Source: an uncultured Achromobacter sp. (GTDB taxonomy: Bacteria; Pseudomonadota; Gammaproteobacteria; Burkholderiales; Burkholderiaceae_B). Taken from it: a stretch of DNA of 7,808 bases. The notes under the pieces were generated by a model. The model did no database searches. It was not told the DNA's origin and was given only the letters and a program-made list of their open reading frames with translations. This document shows, piece after piece, positions 1 through 6,017 of the stretch (within the stretch, counting starts at the first letter, position 1; every line of letters starts with the position of its first letter). The DNA lies in contig CAJYKY010000485.1 in NCBI GenBank assembly GCA_913775005.1, positions 1 through 7,808 of the forward strand, in the 5' to 3' direction. A program made the position numbers and the translations under genes.

Positions 1-374
1 CGGGCGTGCTGGCGTTGTGGGTGCACACGACGGGCGTGCTGGCCAAGCTGTTTTCAGAAGCGGTCGAAGCCATCGACCCGCGTCCAGTCGAAGGCGTGCG
101 CGCCACCGGTGCCAACGCGCTGGAAGAAATCGTCTACGGCGTGATCCCGCAAGTGCTGCCGCTGTGGATTTCGTATTCGCTATACCGCTTTGAATCCAAC
201 GTCCGCTCGGCCTCGGTGGTCGGCATTGTGGGGGCAGGCGGCATCGGCACCGTGCTGTGGGAAATCATCCGCAGCTTCCGCTACGCCGAAACCTGCGCCG
301 TCATGATCATCATCGTGGCCTTCGTCGTGGTGATCGACATGCTGTCGTCACGGATCCGGCGGGCGTTGATTTAA
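1..374 (+). CDS. phnE: Phosphonate ABC transporter permease PhnE, C-terminal part (5' end outside window)
   Basis: This is the inner-membrane permease subunit of the PhnCDE importer for phosphonates; only about the last 124 residues are present. The reading frame is open to the left edge, and the in-frame GTG at position 6 lies inside the conserved region, so it is not the start. The piece shows the cytoplasmic EAA loop typical of binding-protein-dependent permeases (EAVEAIDPRP...GVRATGANALEE...VIPQVLP), which docks on the ATPase PhnC. It is followed by a Gly-rich stretch (SVVGIVGAGGIGTVLWE) and a last hydrophobic helix (CAVMIIIVAFVVVIDML) with a short basic tail ending RIRRALI. TAA stop at 372-374. 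phnC and phnD would be expected to the left. The next gene is convergent, with only 34 bases between the stops. The family is clear; PhnE rather than a close paralogue is supported by the phn genes at the other end of the window. Confidence 0.88.
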   Translation, partial: GVLALWVHTTGVLAKLFSEAVEAIDPRPVEGVRATGANALEEIVYGVIPQVLPLWISYSLYRFESNVRSASVVGIVGAGGIGTVLWEIIRSFRYAETCAVMIIIVAFVVVIDMLSSRIRRALI

Positions 375-408
375 GCGGCGGGCTTTGAAAGGTGGGCGCA
401 TACCGCAT

Positions 409-1008
409 TCATGAGGGCGCGGGATGGCGCCGCATGCGGTCCAGAATGTCGGCGGGAACCCAGACCGGGATCTGGCCAGACAGGAATCTGGGCTGACCTT
501 GAACGCTGGACAACACCAGCCGCCGTCTTTCGCGCGAGTTGTCCAGAATCCAGAGCCTATCCACGTGCGATGAGGCCTCGCGCAGGTTCTCCATGCTGCG
601 AGAGAACCTTCGCAGGAGATCCTTGGCAGGCACGTTGTGCCCGCCTGCAAGAACCCGGGAGGCGACGCGCGCCATCGACAGTGCGACGTCATCCAGACCA
701 ATGAACACCAGATTGATCTTGTAGTCCGACGTGATGGCCTGATGGATCAAATCCAGCGAGCTATTTCCCGTCAACGTGGTTTCGATGGCAAATGAACGAC
801 GGGCCAGCAGGTGAGCCCGCCTTTCGGCGACGGCTTGTCGCCCCGCTTGAATCACGATGCGAGGGTTGTCGAAATCAGTGGGAGCGAGTTGGCGGGCGAT
901 GTCGTCAGGGTTCACGAACGGCAGCCGACCTTGAAAGCGCTGGCTGATCAATGTGGACTTTCCTGCGCCGTTGGGGCCGGCAATGACCCAGAGCTGCGCC
1001 TTTGTCAT
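409..1008 (-). CDS. Zeta-toxin-like P-loop kinase/ATPase
   Basis: This 199-residue protein resembles the zeta toxin / predicted ABC-type ATPase family. Family toxins use ATP to phosphorylate small molecules such as UDP-N-acetylamino sugars, but many chromosomal members have no proven substrate. Visible motifs are a Walker A loop GPNGAGKST (residues 11-19), NPDD (33-36) in the position of the catalytic Asp, IETTLTG (75-81) where family members have a conserved Glu-x-Thr, and the family signature GGHNVP (122-127) followed by RRFSRS (133-138), basic residues likely to contact phosphates. The length is short for full PezT/zeta proteins but normal for the compact chromosomal branch. The ATG at 1006-1008 overlaps the stop of the upstream small gene as ATGA, which fixes the start and suggests translational coupling. 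GC is visibly lower than in neighbouring genes (about 53-62% in 60-base lines sampled, against about 72% in phnN). A kinase without toxin activity remains possible. Confidence 0.8.
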   Translation of the reverse strand: MTKAQLWVIAGPNGAGKSTLISQRFQGRLPFVNPDDIARQLAPTDFDNPRIVIQAGRQAVAERRAHLLARRSFAIETTLTGNSSLDLIHQAITSDYKINLVFIGLDDVALSMARVASRVLAGGHNVPAKDLLRRFSRSMENLREASSHVDRLWILDNSRERRRLVLSSVQGQPRFLSGQIPVWVPADILDRMRRHPAPS

Positions 1009-1268
1009 GCGGCGGCGGGCTCGGACACGACGTGTTCCGTGCCGTCAGCATCAAACCTCACCAATTGGAGGGAGCCATCGGGGTGTTTGCGCAGGACATG
1101 GCCTGCGGGGGTTTGCGGTTCACGAAAATAGATGGATCTGCCCGCAGCAAGATGCTTGTTGACTGCGGCGCCATCGTCCTCGGCAAATGCCGAGTCGATG
1201 TCTTGCAGCAATTCGGCTTCCGCTTCGGCGGGGATCCGGCCTAGTTGTTCAAACGCTACGGTGGTCAT
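1005..1268 (-). CDS. Small antitoxin-like partner of the zeta-like kinase
   Basis: This 87-residue acidic protein lies directly upstream of, and overlaps by four bases, the zeta-like kinase gene. The ATG at 1266-1268 is preferred over the in-frame start 17 codons upstream (1319) because an AGAAAGG sequence sits 9 bases before it. The N-terminal half is predicted helical and rich in Glu, Asp and Ala (residues 10-35). The C-terminal half contains GRSIYFRE (43-50) and a beta-rich stretch HVLRKHPDGSLQLVRFD (57-73). I recall similar IYxR...G...R.HPDG patterns in small proteins encoded before COG4185-type ATPases, but this is recollection only. It shows no recognisable DNA-binding domain. By position it would bind and neutralise the kinase, as epsilon does zeta, but it is not visibly homologous to epsilon or PezA. 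Role inferred from context. Confidence 0.65.
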   Translation of the reverse strand: MTTVAFEQLGRIPAEAEAELLQDIDSAFAEDDGAAVNKHLAAGRSIYFREPQTPAGHVLRKHPDGSLQLVRFDADGTEHVVSEPAAA

Positions 1269-1300
1269 CGCTTGGGGCCTTTCTTGGCATGGATCAAACC

Positions 1301-1330
1301 ATTCTAATGCCCAGACCATCCCCCGGCGAA
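1301..1330 (-). promoter_or_regulatory. Possible promoter for the antitoxin-kinase pair
   Basis: On the minus strand TAGAAT (1301-1306) resembles a -10 box, with TTCGCC (1325-1330) as a weak -35 (3 of 6 consensus bases) at 18-base spacing. Transcription would begin near 1294, about 26 bases before the chosen ATG. The upstream GAF gene is on the same strand and ends at 1347, so readthrough from it is the alternative. The -35 lies in a short GC-rich self-complementary sequence (1324-1335). Confidence 0.25.
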
Positions 1331-1346
1331 CGCCGCTGTGACGTCT

Positions 1347-1940
1347 TTATCCCGCCCGCAGCGCCAGAAACGCCGGCAGCGCCAGCAGCGCCGCCAGTTG
1401 TGCGCTGTCGACGTCTGCGGCGGACACCGTTGGGCGCGGCATCAGGAAGTTGACGGTGCCCAGGCATTCGTTGGCGTACACGACCGGCACGTTGATCACC
1501 GATTGCAAACCCAGTTTGCGGATGGCTTCGTGGTCGTTGAAGAATTCGGCGATGGCTTGCTCGCCTTCGCCGATGAACACGCGTCGTTCCAGCAGCACGT
1601 GGCGGCCCCAGGGAGTGCCCAGTTTGTCCTTGCTGCCACCGGGCGGATAGGCCTCGGGGTTGGAGCTGTACAAGCGCACGACGCGCATGGTGTCGGCGTC
1701 GTAGCGGTTGACGGTGCACAGCGTGTGGCCCAGCGCGGCGCGCGCCATCTTGTCGATGGCGGTAAGCGCGGCGTCGGCCATCGCCGCGTTGGCAGCCACC
1801 GCGCCGGCTGCGCCAGCATGCGCTGCGCCACCCTCTGCCGCAGCATAGGCGAGGGCGACCGCGCGGATGCCCGAATCCGCTACGTCATCCGCGCCGCCCG
1901 CTGCTTGCGGGCCTGCGCCCAGGTTGGCTTCCGCGTTCAT
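1347..1940 (-). CDS. GAF-domain protein
   Basis: This 197-residue cytoplasmic protein consists of an Ala/Gly-rich low-complexity N-terminus (residues 1-55) and one GAF domain (about 55-195). GAF features include LCTVNRYDADTMRVVRLYSS (74-93), the WGRHVLLERRVFIGEGEQAI segment (111-130) and the closing strand region GLQSVINVPVV (144-154) to LGTVNFLM (160-167). GAF domains bind small ligands and usually signal to an attached output domain. None is present here, so this would be a free-standing sensor or binding protein. Its ATG (1938-1940) overlaps the stop of the upstream Bug gene as ATGA, implying coupled translation and a related job, perhaps sensing the compound the Bug protein captures. The Ala-rich segment is not typical of GAF proteins, and Met54 would be an alternative start giving a bare GAF domain. 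The family call is firm; ligand and role are unknown. Confidence 0.8.
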   Translation of the reverse strand: MNAEANLGAGPQAAGGADDVADSGIRAVALAYAAAEGGAAHAGAAGAVAANAAMADAALTAIDKMARAALGHTLCTVNRYDADTMRVVRLYSSNPEAYPPGGSKDKLGTPWGRHVLLERRVFIGEGEQAIAEFFNDHEAIRKLGLQSVINVPVVYANECLGTVNFLMPRPTVSAADVDSAQLAALLALPAFLALRAG

Positions 1941-2911
1941 TCCGCCGTGATCCCCAATTCCTTGATCAGCTTGCCGTACTTGTCGGCGTCGCGCGTCAGG
2001 ATCTGGCCGAACTGTTCCGGCGTCGTCTCGGTCAGCAAGACCCCCATGTCGCCCATCTTCTTGATGACATCGGGGCGCTTGAGGATCAGGTTGATCTCGC
2101 GGTTCAGGCGCGCCGTGAGTTCGGGCGGCATGCCGGCCGGGCCGAACGCGCCGTACCAGACCGACAGCTCGTAACCCGGCAGCGTCTCGGCCACCGTGGG
2201 CACGTCAGGCAACAGCGGCGACCGCTTCTCTTCCGTGACGGCCAGCAGCTTCAGCTTGCCCGACTGCACATGCGGCAAGGTCTGCGTACCGGCGCTGAAC
2301 AGCACCTGCGTGCGGCCGGCCACCGTGTCCAGCACCGCCGGCGCGCCGCCGCGATAGGGGATGTGCATCATCTTCACGCCCGCCGCTTTTTCGAACAGCG
2401 CAGCGGACAAGTGGTTGGTCGAACCCTGGCCGGCCGACGCGTACGCCACCGCATCCGGCTTGGACTTCACGTAGTCAATGAATTCCTTCAGGTTGCTGGC
2501 CGGCACCGACGGGTGGACCACCAGCGTGTTGGTCACCAGCGCCAGTTCGGCGATGGGCGTGAAGTCCTTCACGCCGTCGAACGGCATGTTGGAATACAGC
2601 GCCTGGTTCATCGTGTGCGTGCTCATCGAACCGACCAGCAGCGTGTAGCCGTCCGGCTTGGCGCGGGCAACGAACGTCGTGCCGATATTGCCCGACGCGC
2701 CCGAGCGGTTCTCTACGATGACCGGCTGGCCGAGCGACTGCGTCAAGCCTTCGGACAGCACGCGCGCCAGGATGTCGGTAGAGCCGCCCGCCGCCCACGG
2801 CACAACCAGCGTGATGGGTTTTTCGGGCCAGGCGGCCTGCGAGACGCCGGGCGCAATCAGCGCCAGGCCCAGTGCGCACGTGCGCAGCAGTCGTTGAAAA
2901 TTCAGTGCCAT
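1937..2911 (-). CDS. Bug/TctC-family periplasmic solute-binding protein
   Basis: This 324-residue tripartite-tricarboxylate-transporter substrate receptor (Bug family) is a periplasmic protein that binds carboxylates, amino acids or similar small anions. The start at 2909-2911 is chosen because it gives a clean signal peptide (positive MALNFQRLLR, hydrophobic TCALGLALIAPG, cleavage likely after VSQA at residue 26) and has a strong ribosome site. Longer in-frame starts lack both. Family landmarks are WPEKPITLVVPWAAGG (28-43) then TDILAR, VIVENRSGASGNIGT (64-78), PDGYTLL (86-92), DFTPI (116-120) and HIPYRGGAPA (183-192). Length is normal. No TctA/TctB membrane genes are in the window, as is common for the many orphan Bug genes of Alcaligenaceae. 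It follows the hydrolase gene by 73 bases and overlaps the GAF gene by 4. The ligand cannot be read from sequence; some relation to the hydrolase substrate is inferred. Confidence 0.9.
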   Translation of the reverse strand: MALNFQRLLRTCALGLALIAPGVSQAAWPEKPITLVVPWAAGGSTDILARVLSEGLTQSLGQPVIVENRSGASGNIGTTFVARAKPDGYTLLVGSMSTHTMNQALYSNMPFDGVKDFTPIAELALVTNTLVVHPSVPASNLKEFIDYVKSKPDAVAYASAGQGSTNHLSAALFEKAAGVKMMHIPYRGGAPAVLDTVAGRTQVLFSAGTQTLPHVQSGKLKLLAVTEEKRSPLLPDVPTVAETLPGYELSVWYGAFGPAGMPPELTARLNREINLILKRPDVIKKMGDMGVLLTETTPEQFGQILTRDADKYGKLIKELGITAE

Positions 2912-2919
2912 GTTGTTTA

Positions 2920-2924
2920 CCCCT
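2920..2924 (-). promoter_or_regulatory. Ribosome binding site of the Bug gene
   Basis: AGGGG on the minus strand lies 8 bases before the ATG at 2911. It is a strong Shine-Dalgarno match at good spacing and decides the start in favour of the signal-peptide form of the protein. Confidence 0.65.
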
Positions 2925-2984
2925 GTGTGGTGCCGGTCTGGATGCCGGCTGGAAAAAATTCGAAACCCTGATTCATCTTCTGGC

Positions 2985-4826
2985 TTATCTGCCGACGGCG
3001 TAACCCTGCATGCCGCGCGGGTTCGCCCCGGCGCTGAGCAGCAGGCCGCCACCGGCCGCCGGCACGCGTGTGCAGGCGCTGATGCGGCCTTCTGACCACG
3101 CCGGCCCGACCTTCACGTCGTGGCCCGCCGCAAGCAACGCGTCGATGGTGGTTTCGGGCAGACGCGATTCCACCGTCAGCCGGTTCAGCGTCAAGGCGCG
3201 CGGCCAGAACGAACCGGGGAAGTGGTCGATATGCCACGACGGCGCGTCGATGGCTTCTTGCAGATTCATGCCCATCGCATGGCGCAGGAAGAACGCCACC
3301 GTCCATTGATCCTGCTGATCGCCGCCCGGTGTGCCGAACGCCATATAGGGTTCGCCATCACGCAGCACAAGACCGGGCGACAACGTCGTGCACGGGCGCT
3401 TGCCCGGTTGCAGCTGGCCAGGAACGCCGTCGTCCAGCCACGTCATCTGCAAACGGGTCGTCAGCGGAAAGCCCAGCCCCGGCACGACCGGGCTGGATGA
3501 CAGCCAGCCGCCCGACGGCGTTGCGGCCACCATGTTGCCATCGCGGTCGATGACGTCGATCTGGCAGGTGTCGCCGACAAAGATTTCGCGCGCGGCCCAT
3601 TCGGACACGGGCGGCAAGGCCGCGAAAGTGGGTTCGCCCACGCCAAAGCGGGTGTCGGACGCGGCCAGCGTGCGGTCGGCGGCGGCCAGGTCGGGCATGC
3701 GCGGCGCGAGGCCGCCCGGGCTGCCGGGTTGCAACGTGGTCGAGGCCGTTGCCAGGATGGTGCCCGCGCGCGTCTTGGCGTAGCTGTCGCTCAGCAGCGC
3801 CGCGAGCGGCACGCGCACGAAGTTGGGGTCGCCATACCAGGCGGCGCGGTCGGCGAAGGCGAGCTTGGCGGATTCAGCGATGCGGTGCACGAATTCGGGC
3901 GAGGCCGGGTCCAGGCCGTCCATGCCCAGATGCCGCAACATCGCCAGTTGCTGCAAATGCACCGGCCCTTGCGACCACACCCCGCACTTGGCCACGGTGT
4001 AGCGGCCGTATTGCGTGGTGACCGGGTCGTCGTACGTGGCGCACCAGTCGGCCATGTCCGACTTGCGCAGCAGGCCGCGATTGCGTTGCCCCGTGGTGTC
4101 GCGCACGGCGTCGTGCGTGTAGAAGTGGTCGATCCGGTCTGCCACGAAGCCGCGATACCAGCAGGCCAATGCCGCGTCGATGCGGCCGCAGCGGTCGCTG
4201 CTGGCGGCATGCGCTTCGTCCAGGATGCGCGAATACGTGGCGGCGATGGCGGGCGTGCGGAACAGGGTATCCGGCGCGGGCACGCGGCCATCGGGCAGCC
4301 AGACATCGCGCGAGCTTGTCCATTCGTCCCGGAACAACGCCTGCACGGCAAGAATGGCTTGCGAGACGCGCGGCACCAGCGGAAATCCGTTCTGCGCATA
4401 GTCGATGGCGGGCCGCAGCACGTCGGCCAGCTCCCAGGTGCCGTAGTCACGCAGCAAGGTCAGCCACGCGCCGAACGCGCCCGGCACGGTGGCGGGCAAC
4501 AGGCCGATGCCCGGCACCATCTCTACGCCCAACGCACGAAAATAGGCGGGCGTGGCCAGCGCGGGCGCCGGCCCTTGGCCGCACAACGCGCGCATGCGCT
4601 GTTCGCGTTCGCTCCAGAACAGAATGGGCACTTCACCGCCGGGGCCGTTCAGATGCGGCTCGACGATCTGCAAGGTGAAGCCGCCCGCCACGGCGGCGTC
4701 ATAGGCGTTGCCGCCGCGTTCCAGCACACCCATCGCAACCTGCGAGGCCAGCCAGTGCGTGGACGACACCACGCCGAAGGTGCCGCGGATTTCAGGACGG
4801 GTGGTAAACGTTGCGGGTGCGCTCAT
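2985..4826 (-). CDS. Gamma-glutamyltransferase-family Ntn hydrolase
   Basis: This 613-residue protein belongs to the gamma-glutamyltranspeptidase family, whose members self-cleave and use the new N-terminal Thr to hydrolyse or transfer amide-linked groups. N-terminal landmarks are GVVSSTHWLASQV (18-30) and RGGNAYDAAVAGGF (37-50). The predicted cleavage site and nucleophile is Thr420 in GDTCQIDVIDRDGN (418-431), matching the TTHxSVVDxDGN of classical enzymes. RPCTTLSPG (477-485) matches the PLSSMxP oxyanion region, and GTPGG (498-502) the PGG loop. The Arg that binds the gamma-glutamyl carboxylate in classical enzymes (LDFRExAP) is not apparent here: the equivalent stretch reads LCGQGPAP (81-88). 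The true substrate may therefore not be a gamma-glutamyl compound; oxamate amidohydrolase (HpxW) and cephalosporin acylases are family precedents. There is no signal peptide, so it is likely cytoplasmic. The ATG at 4824-4826 is chosen because conserved sequence starts soon after it, but it has no good ribosome site. It is first in an apparent operon with Bug and GAF and divergent from the LysR gene. Confidence 0.88.
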   Translation of the reverse strand: MSAPATFTTRPEIRGTFGVVSSTHWLASQVAMGVLERGGNAYDAAVAGGFTLQIVEPHLNGPGGEVPILFWSEREQRMRALCGQGPAPALATPAYFRALGVEMVPGIGLLPATVPGAFGAWLTLLRDYGTWELADVLRPAIDYAQNGFPLVPRVSQAILAVQALFRDEWTSSRDVWLPDGRVPAPDTLFRTPAIAATYSRILDEAHAASSDRCGRIDAALACWYRGFVADRIDHFYTHDAVRDTTGQRNRGLLRKSDMADWCATYDDPVTTQYGRYTVAKCGVWSQGPVHLQQLAMLRHLGMDGLDPASPEFVHRIAESAKLAFADRAAWYGDPNFVRVPLAALLSDSYAKTRAGTILATASTTLQPGSPGGLAPRMPDLAAADRTLAASDTRFGVGEPTFAALPPVSEWAAREIFVGDTCQIDVIDRDGNMVAATPSGGWLSSSPVVPGLGFPLTTRLQMTWLDDGVPGQLQPGKRPCTTLSPGLVLRDGEPYMAFGTPGGDQQDQWTVAFFLRHAMGMNLQEAIDAPSWHIDHFPGSFWPRALTLNRLTVESRLPETTIDALLAAGHDVKVGPAWSEGRISACTRVPAAGGGLLLSAGANPRGMQGYAVGR

Positions 4827-4864
4827 GGTGACGGGATCGCCAGCGGTAGAAGAAAGATGCTCGC

Positions 4865-4893
4865 AGTATAGGGTCGAGAAATAACTGAATGTA
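4865..4893 (-). promoter_or_regulatory. Predicted promoter of the hydrolase-Bug-GAF operon
   Basis: On the minus strand TATACT (4865-4870) is a near-consensus -10 box. At 17-base spacing the -35 position (4888-4893) reads TACATT, a poor match, as expected for an activator-dependent promoter. Transcription would start near 4858, about 32 bases before the ATG. One arm of the inverted repeat overlaps the -35 position. Confidence 0.5.
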
Positions 4894-4928
4894 TCTTTGT
4901 TGGCATAATTCAATAACCATTCAGTTAT
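4881..4928. promoter_or_regulatory. Candidate LysR-type operator: 11-bp inverted repeat plus nested dyad
   Basis: ATAACTGAATG (4881-4891) and CATTCAGTTAT (4918-4928) are perfect inverted repeats separated by 26 bases. The right arm is also half of a smaller dyad, ATAAC-N6-GTTAT (4913-4928), so the motif ATAAC/GTTAT occurs three times. Relative to the predicted hydrolase start (about 4858) the small dyad is centred near -62 and the left arm covers the -35 region. This resembles the recognition and activation sites of LysR-type regulators. The dyad ends 10 bases before the LysR ATG, so the regulator could also repress its own gene. The sites are seen directly; binding by this regulator is inferred. 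Confidence 0.55.
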
Positions 4929-4938
4929 AGAGAAGACC

Positions 4939-5901
4939 ATGAGCTGGGACGCCGCCCGTCTGGCCAATCGCTTGAAGCACCGCCACCTGGCGCTGCTGAT
5001 CAATATCGCCACGCATGGATCGCTGACGCGCGTGGCCGCCGCTACCGGCATCAGCCAACCCGCCGTCACCAAAGCGCTGGCCGAACTGGAAGATATTTTC
5101 GGTGGGCCATTGTTCGTGCGCAGCGGGCGGGGGCTGGCGCCGACGCCGCTTGGTGATCTGGCGCTGGTGCGCGCCCGCCATATGCAAAGCGATCTGGACC
5201 TGTGGGCGCGCGAAGTGCAAGCGCTGCATGCCGGGCATTCGGCGCATCTGAACGTGGGCGTGGTGCCCTACGTGTCCAGCACGCTGTTGACCGGGGCGAT
5301 CAGCCGCCTGCATCAGCGCTATGGCGTGACGCTGACGCTGCACCGCGCCACCACCGATCATCTGGTGCCGATGCTGCGCCGCCATGAATTGGACTGCGTG
5401 ATCAGCCGCGCCACGTCCACGGTGACGCTGGACGACCTGATCCACCGGCTGCTGTACCGCCAGCGGCCGCGCCTGATTGCGCATAGCCGGCTTGCGCAGC
5501 GGCTGGCGCGCCGCGCGCCCGACTGGGCGATGGTGGCCGAGATGGATTGGGTGCTGCCGGCGGCCAACACGCCCACGCGGCAATTGATCATCGAACATTT
5601 CATCCGCGCCGGGCTGCGCGCACCATCGCCGGTGCTGGAGGCGTATTCCACCGATGTGATTGAAGGCATGTTGACGATGAACGAGTCGCTGATTTCGGTG
5701 GTGCCCGAAGACATTGCGCGTGAACTCTGCCAGCGCGGCAAGCTGGGCATGGCGCCATGGGATTTCGGCTGGGAGCTGCCGCCGATCAACCTGATCCGGC
5801 GCAAGCGTGACCAGGGGCTGGCGGCGGAAGAGCGGTTTTCGGAGATTTTGCTGGAGCTGTGCGGCGACGGCGCGCTGCCGGTGGGGGCGGTGGCGGGATA
5901 G
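4939..5901 (+). CDS. LysR-type transcriptional regulator
   Basis: This 320-residue cytoplasmic DNA-binding regulator has the normal LysR length. The N-terminal winged helix-turn-helix occupies about residues 13-73, with SLTRVAAATGISQPAVTKAL (28-47) as the helix-turn-helix and LFVRSGRGLAPTPLG (58-72) as the wing. A linker helix (about 75-98) leads to the effector-binding domain starting at LNVGVVPYVSS (104-114). The effector is not deducible. The gene is divergent from the hydrolase operon with 112 bases between starts, the classic arrangement for a LysR protein controlling its neighbour. The ATG at 4939-4941 follows AGAGAAG (4929-4935), a modest and close ribosome site. TAG stop at 5899-5901. 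It is convergent with phnN. Confidence 0.92.
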   Translation: MSWDAARLANRLKHRHLALLINIATHGSLTRVAAATGISQPAVTKALAELEDIFGGPLFVRSGRGLAPTPLGDLALVRARHMQSDLDLWAREVQALHAGHSAHLNVGVVPYVSSTLLTGAISRLHQRYGVTLTLHRATTDHLVPMLRRHELDCVISRATSTVTLDDLIHRLLYRQRPRLIAHSRLAQRLARRAPDWAMVAEMDWVLPAANTPTRQLIIEHFIRAGLRAPSPVLEAYSTDVIEGMLTMNESLISVVPEDIARELCQRGKLGMAPWDFGWELPPINLIRRKRDQGLAAEERFSEILLELCGDGALPVGAVAG

Positions 5902-5928
5902 CGGCGTTCAATGGCGGCGCGCATTGGC

Positions 5929-5967
5929 GGGGCGCAACGACGGGGCGCAACGACGGGGCGCAACGGC
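5929..5967. repeat. Three tandem copies of a 13-bp GC-rich unit
   Basis: The unit GGGGCGCAACGAC is repeated head to tail at 5929-5941, 5942-5954 and 5955-5967; the third copy has G for A at its twelfth base. It lies between the convergent stops of the LysR gene and phnN, outside any coding region I accept. It may be slippage-generated or part of a transcription-end region. The rest of the 116-base gap shows only a short GC-rich self-complementary stretch (GGCGG-GCTG-CCGCC, 5980-5993) with no following T-run. Confidence 0.85.
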
Positions 5968-6017
5968 GTAGGGCCAGCGGGCGGGCTGCCGCCGCGGACT
6001 CCAGCGACTTCGCGCTT

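Noticed and set aside
1..43. 13-bp direct repeat (1-13 and 31-43) at the left edge
   Set aside because: Both copies lie in frame in phnE and encode the same Gly-Val-Leu-Ala; the flanking protein matches the family, so this looks like coding similarity rather than an attachment site.
1324..1335. Short hairpin CGGCG-AA-CGCCG after the GAF gene as a terminator
   Set aside because: The loop is too small and no T-run follows on the minus strand.
1338..2174. A 278-codon plus-strand open frame across the GAF and Bug genes
   Set aside because: It spans two well-supported minus-strand genes and has no recognisable motif.
3729..4871. A 380-codon open frame on the plus strand opposite the hydrolase gene
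   Set aside because: It is antisense to a gene with clear family motifs; its protein is rich in Arg, His, Gly and Ala as expected for a GC-rich shadow frame, with no domain I recognise.
4827..5072. Upstream extension of the hydrolase frame to 5072
   Set aside because: It would run through the regulatory gap and into the LysR gene; conserved family sequence begins only after the ATG at 4826.
5980..5993. Hairpin GGCGG-GCTG-CCGCC as a bidirectional terminator
   Set aside because: The stem is only 5 bp and there is no T-run on either side; such matches are frequent in GC-rich DNA.
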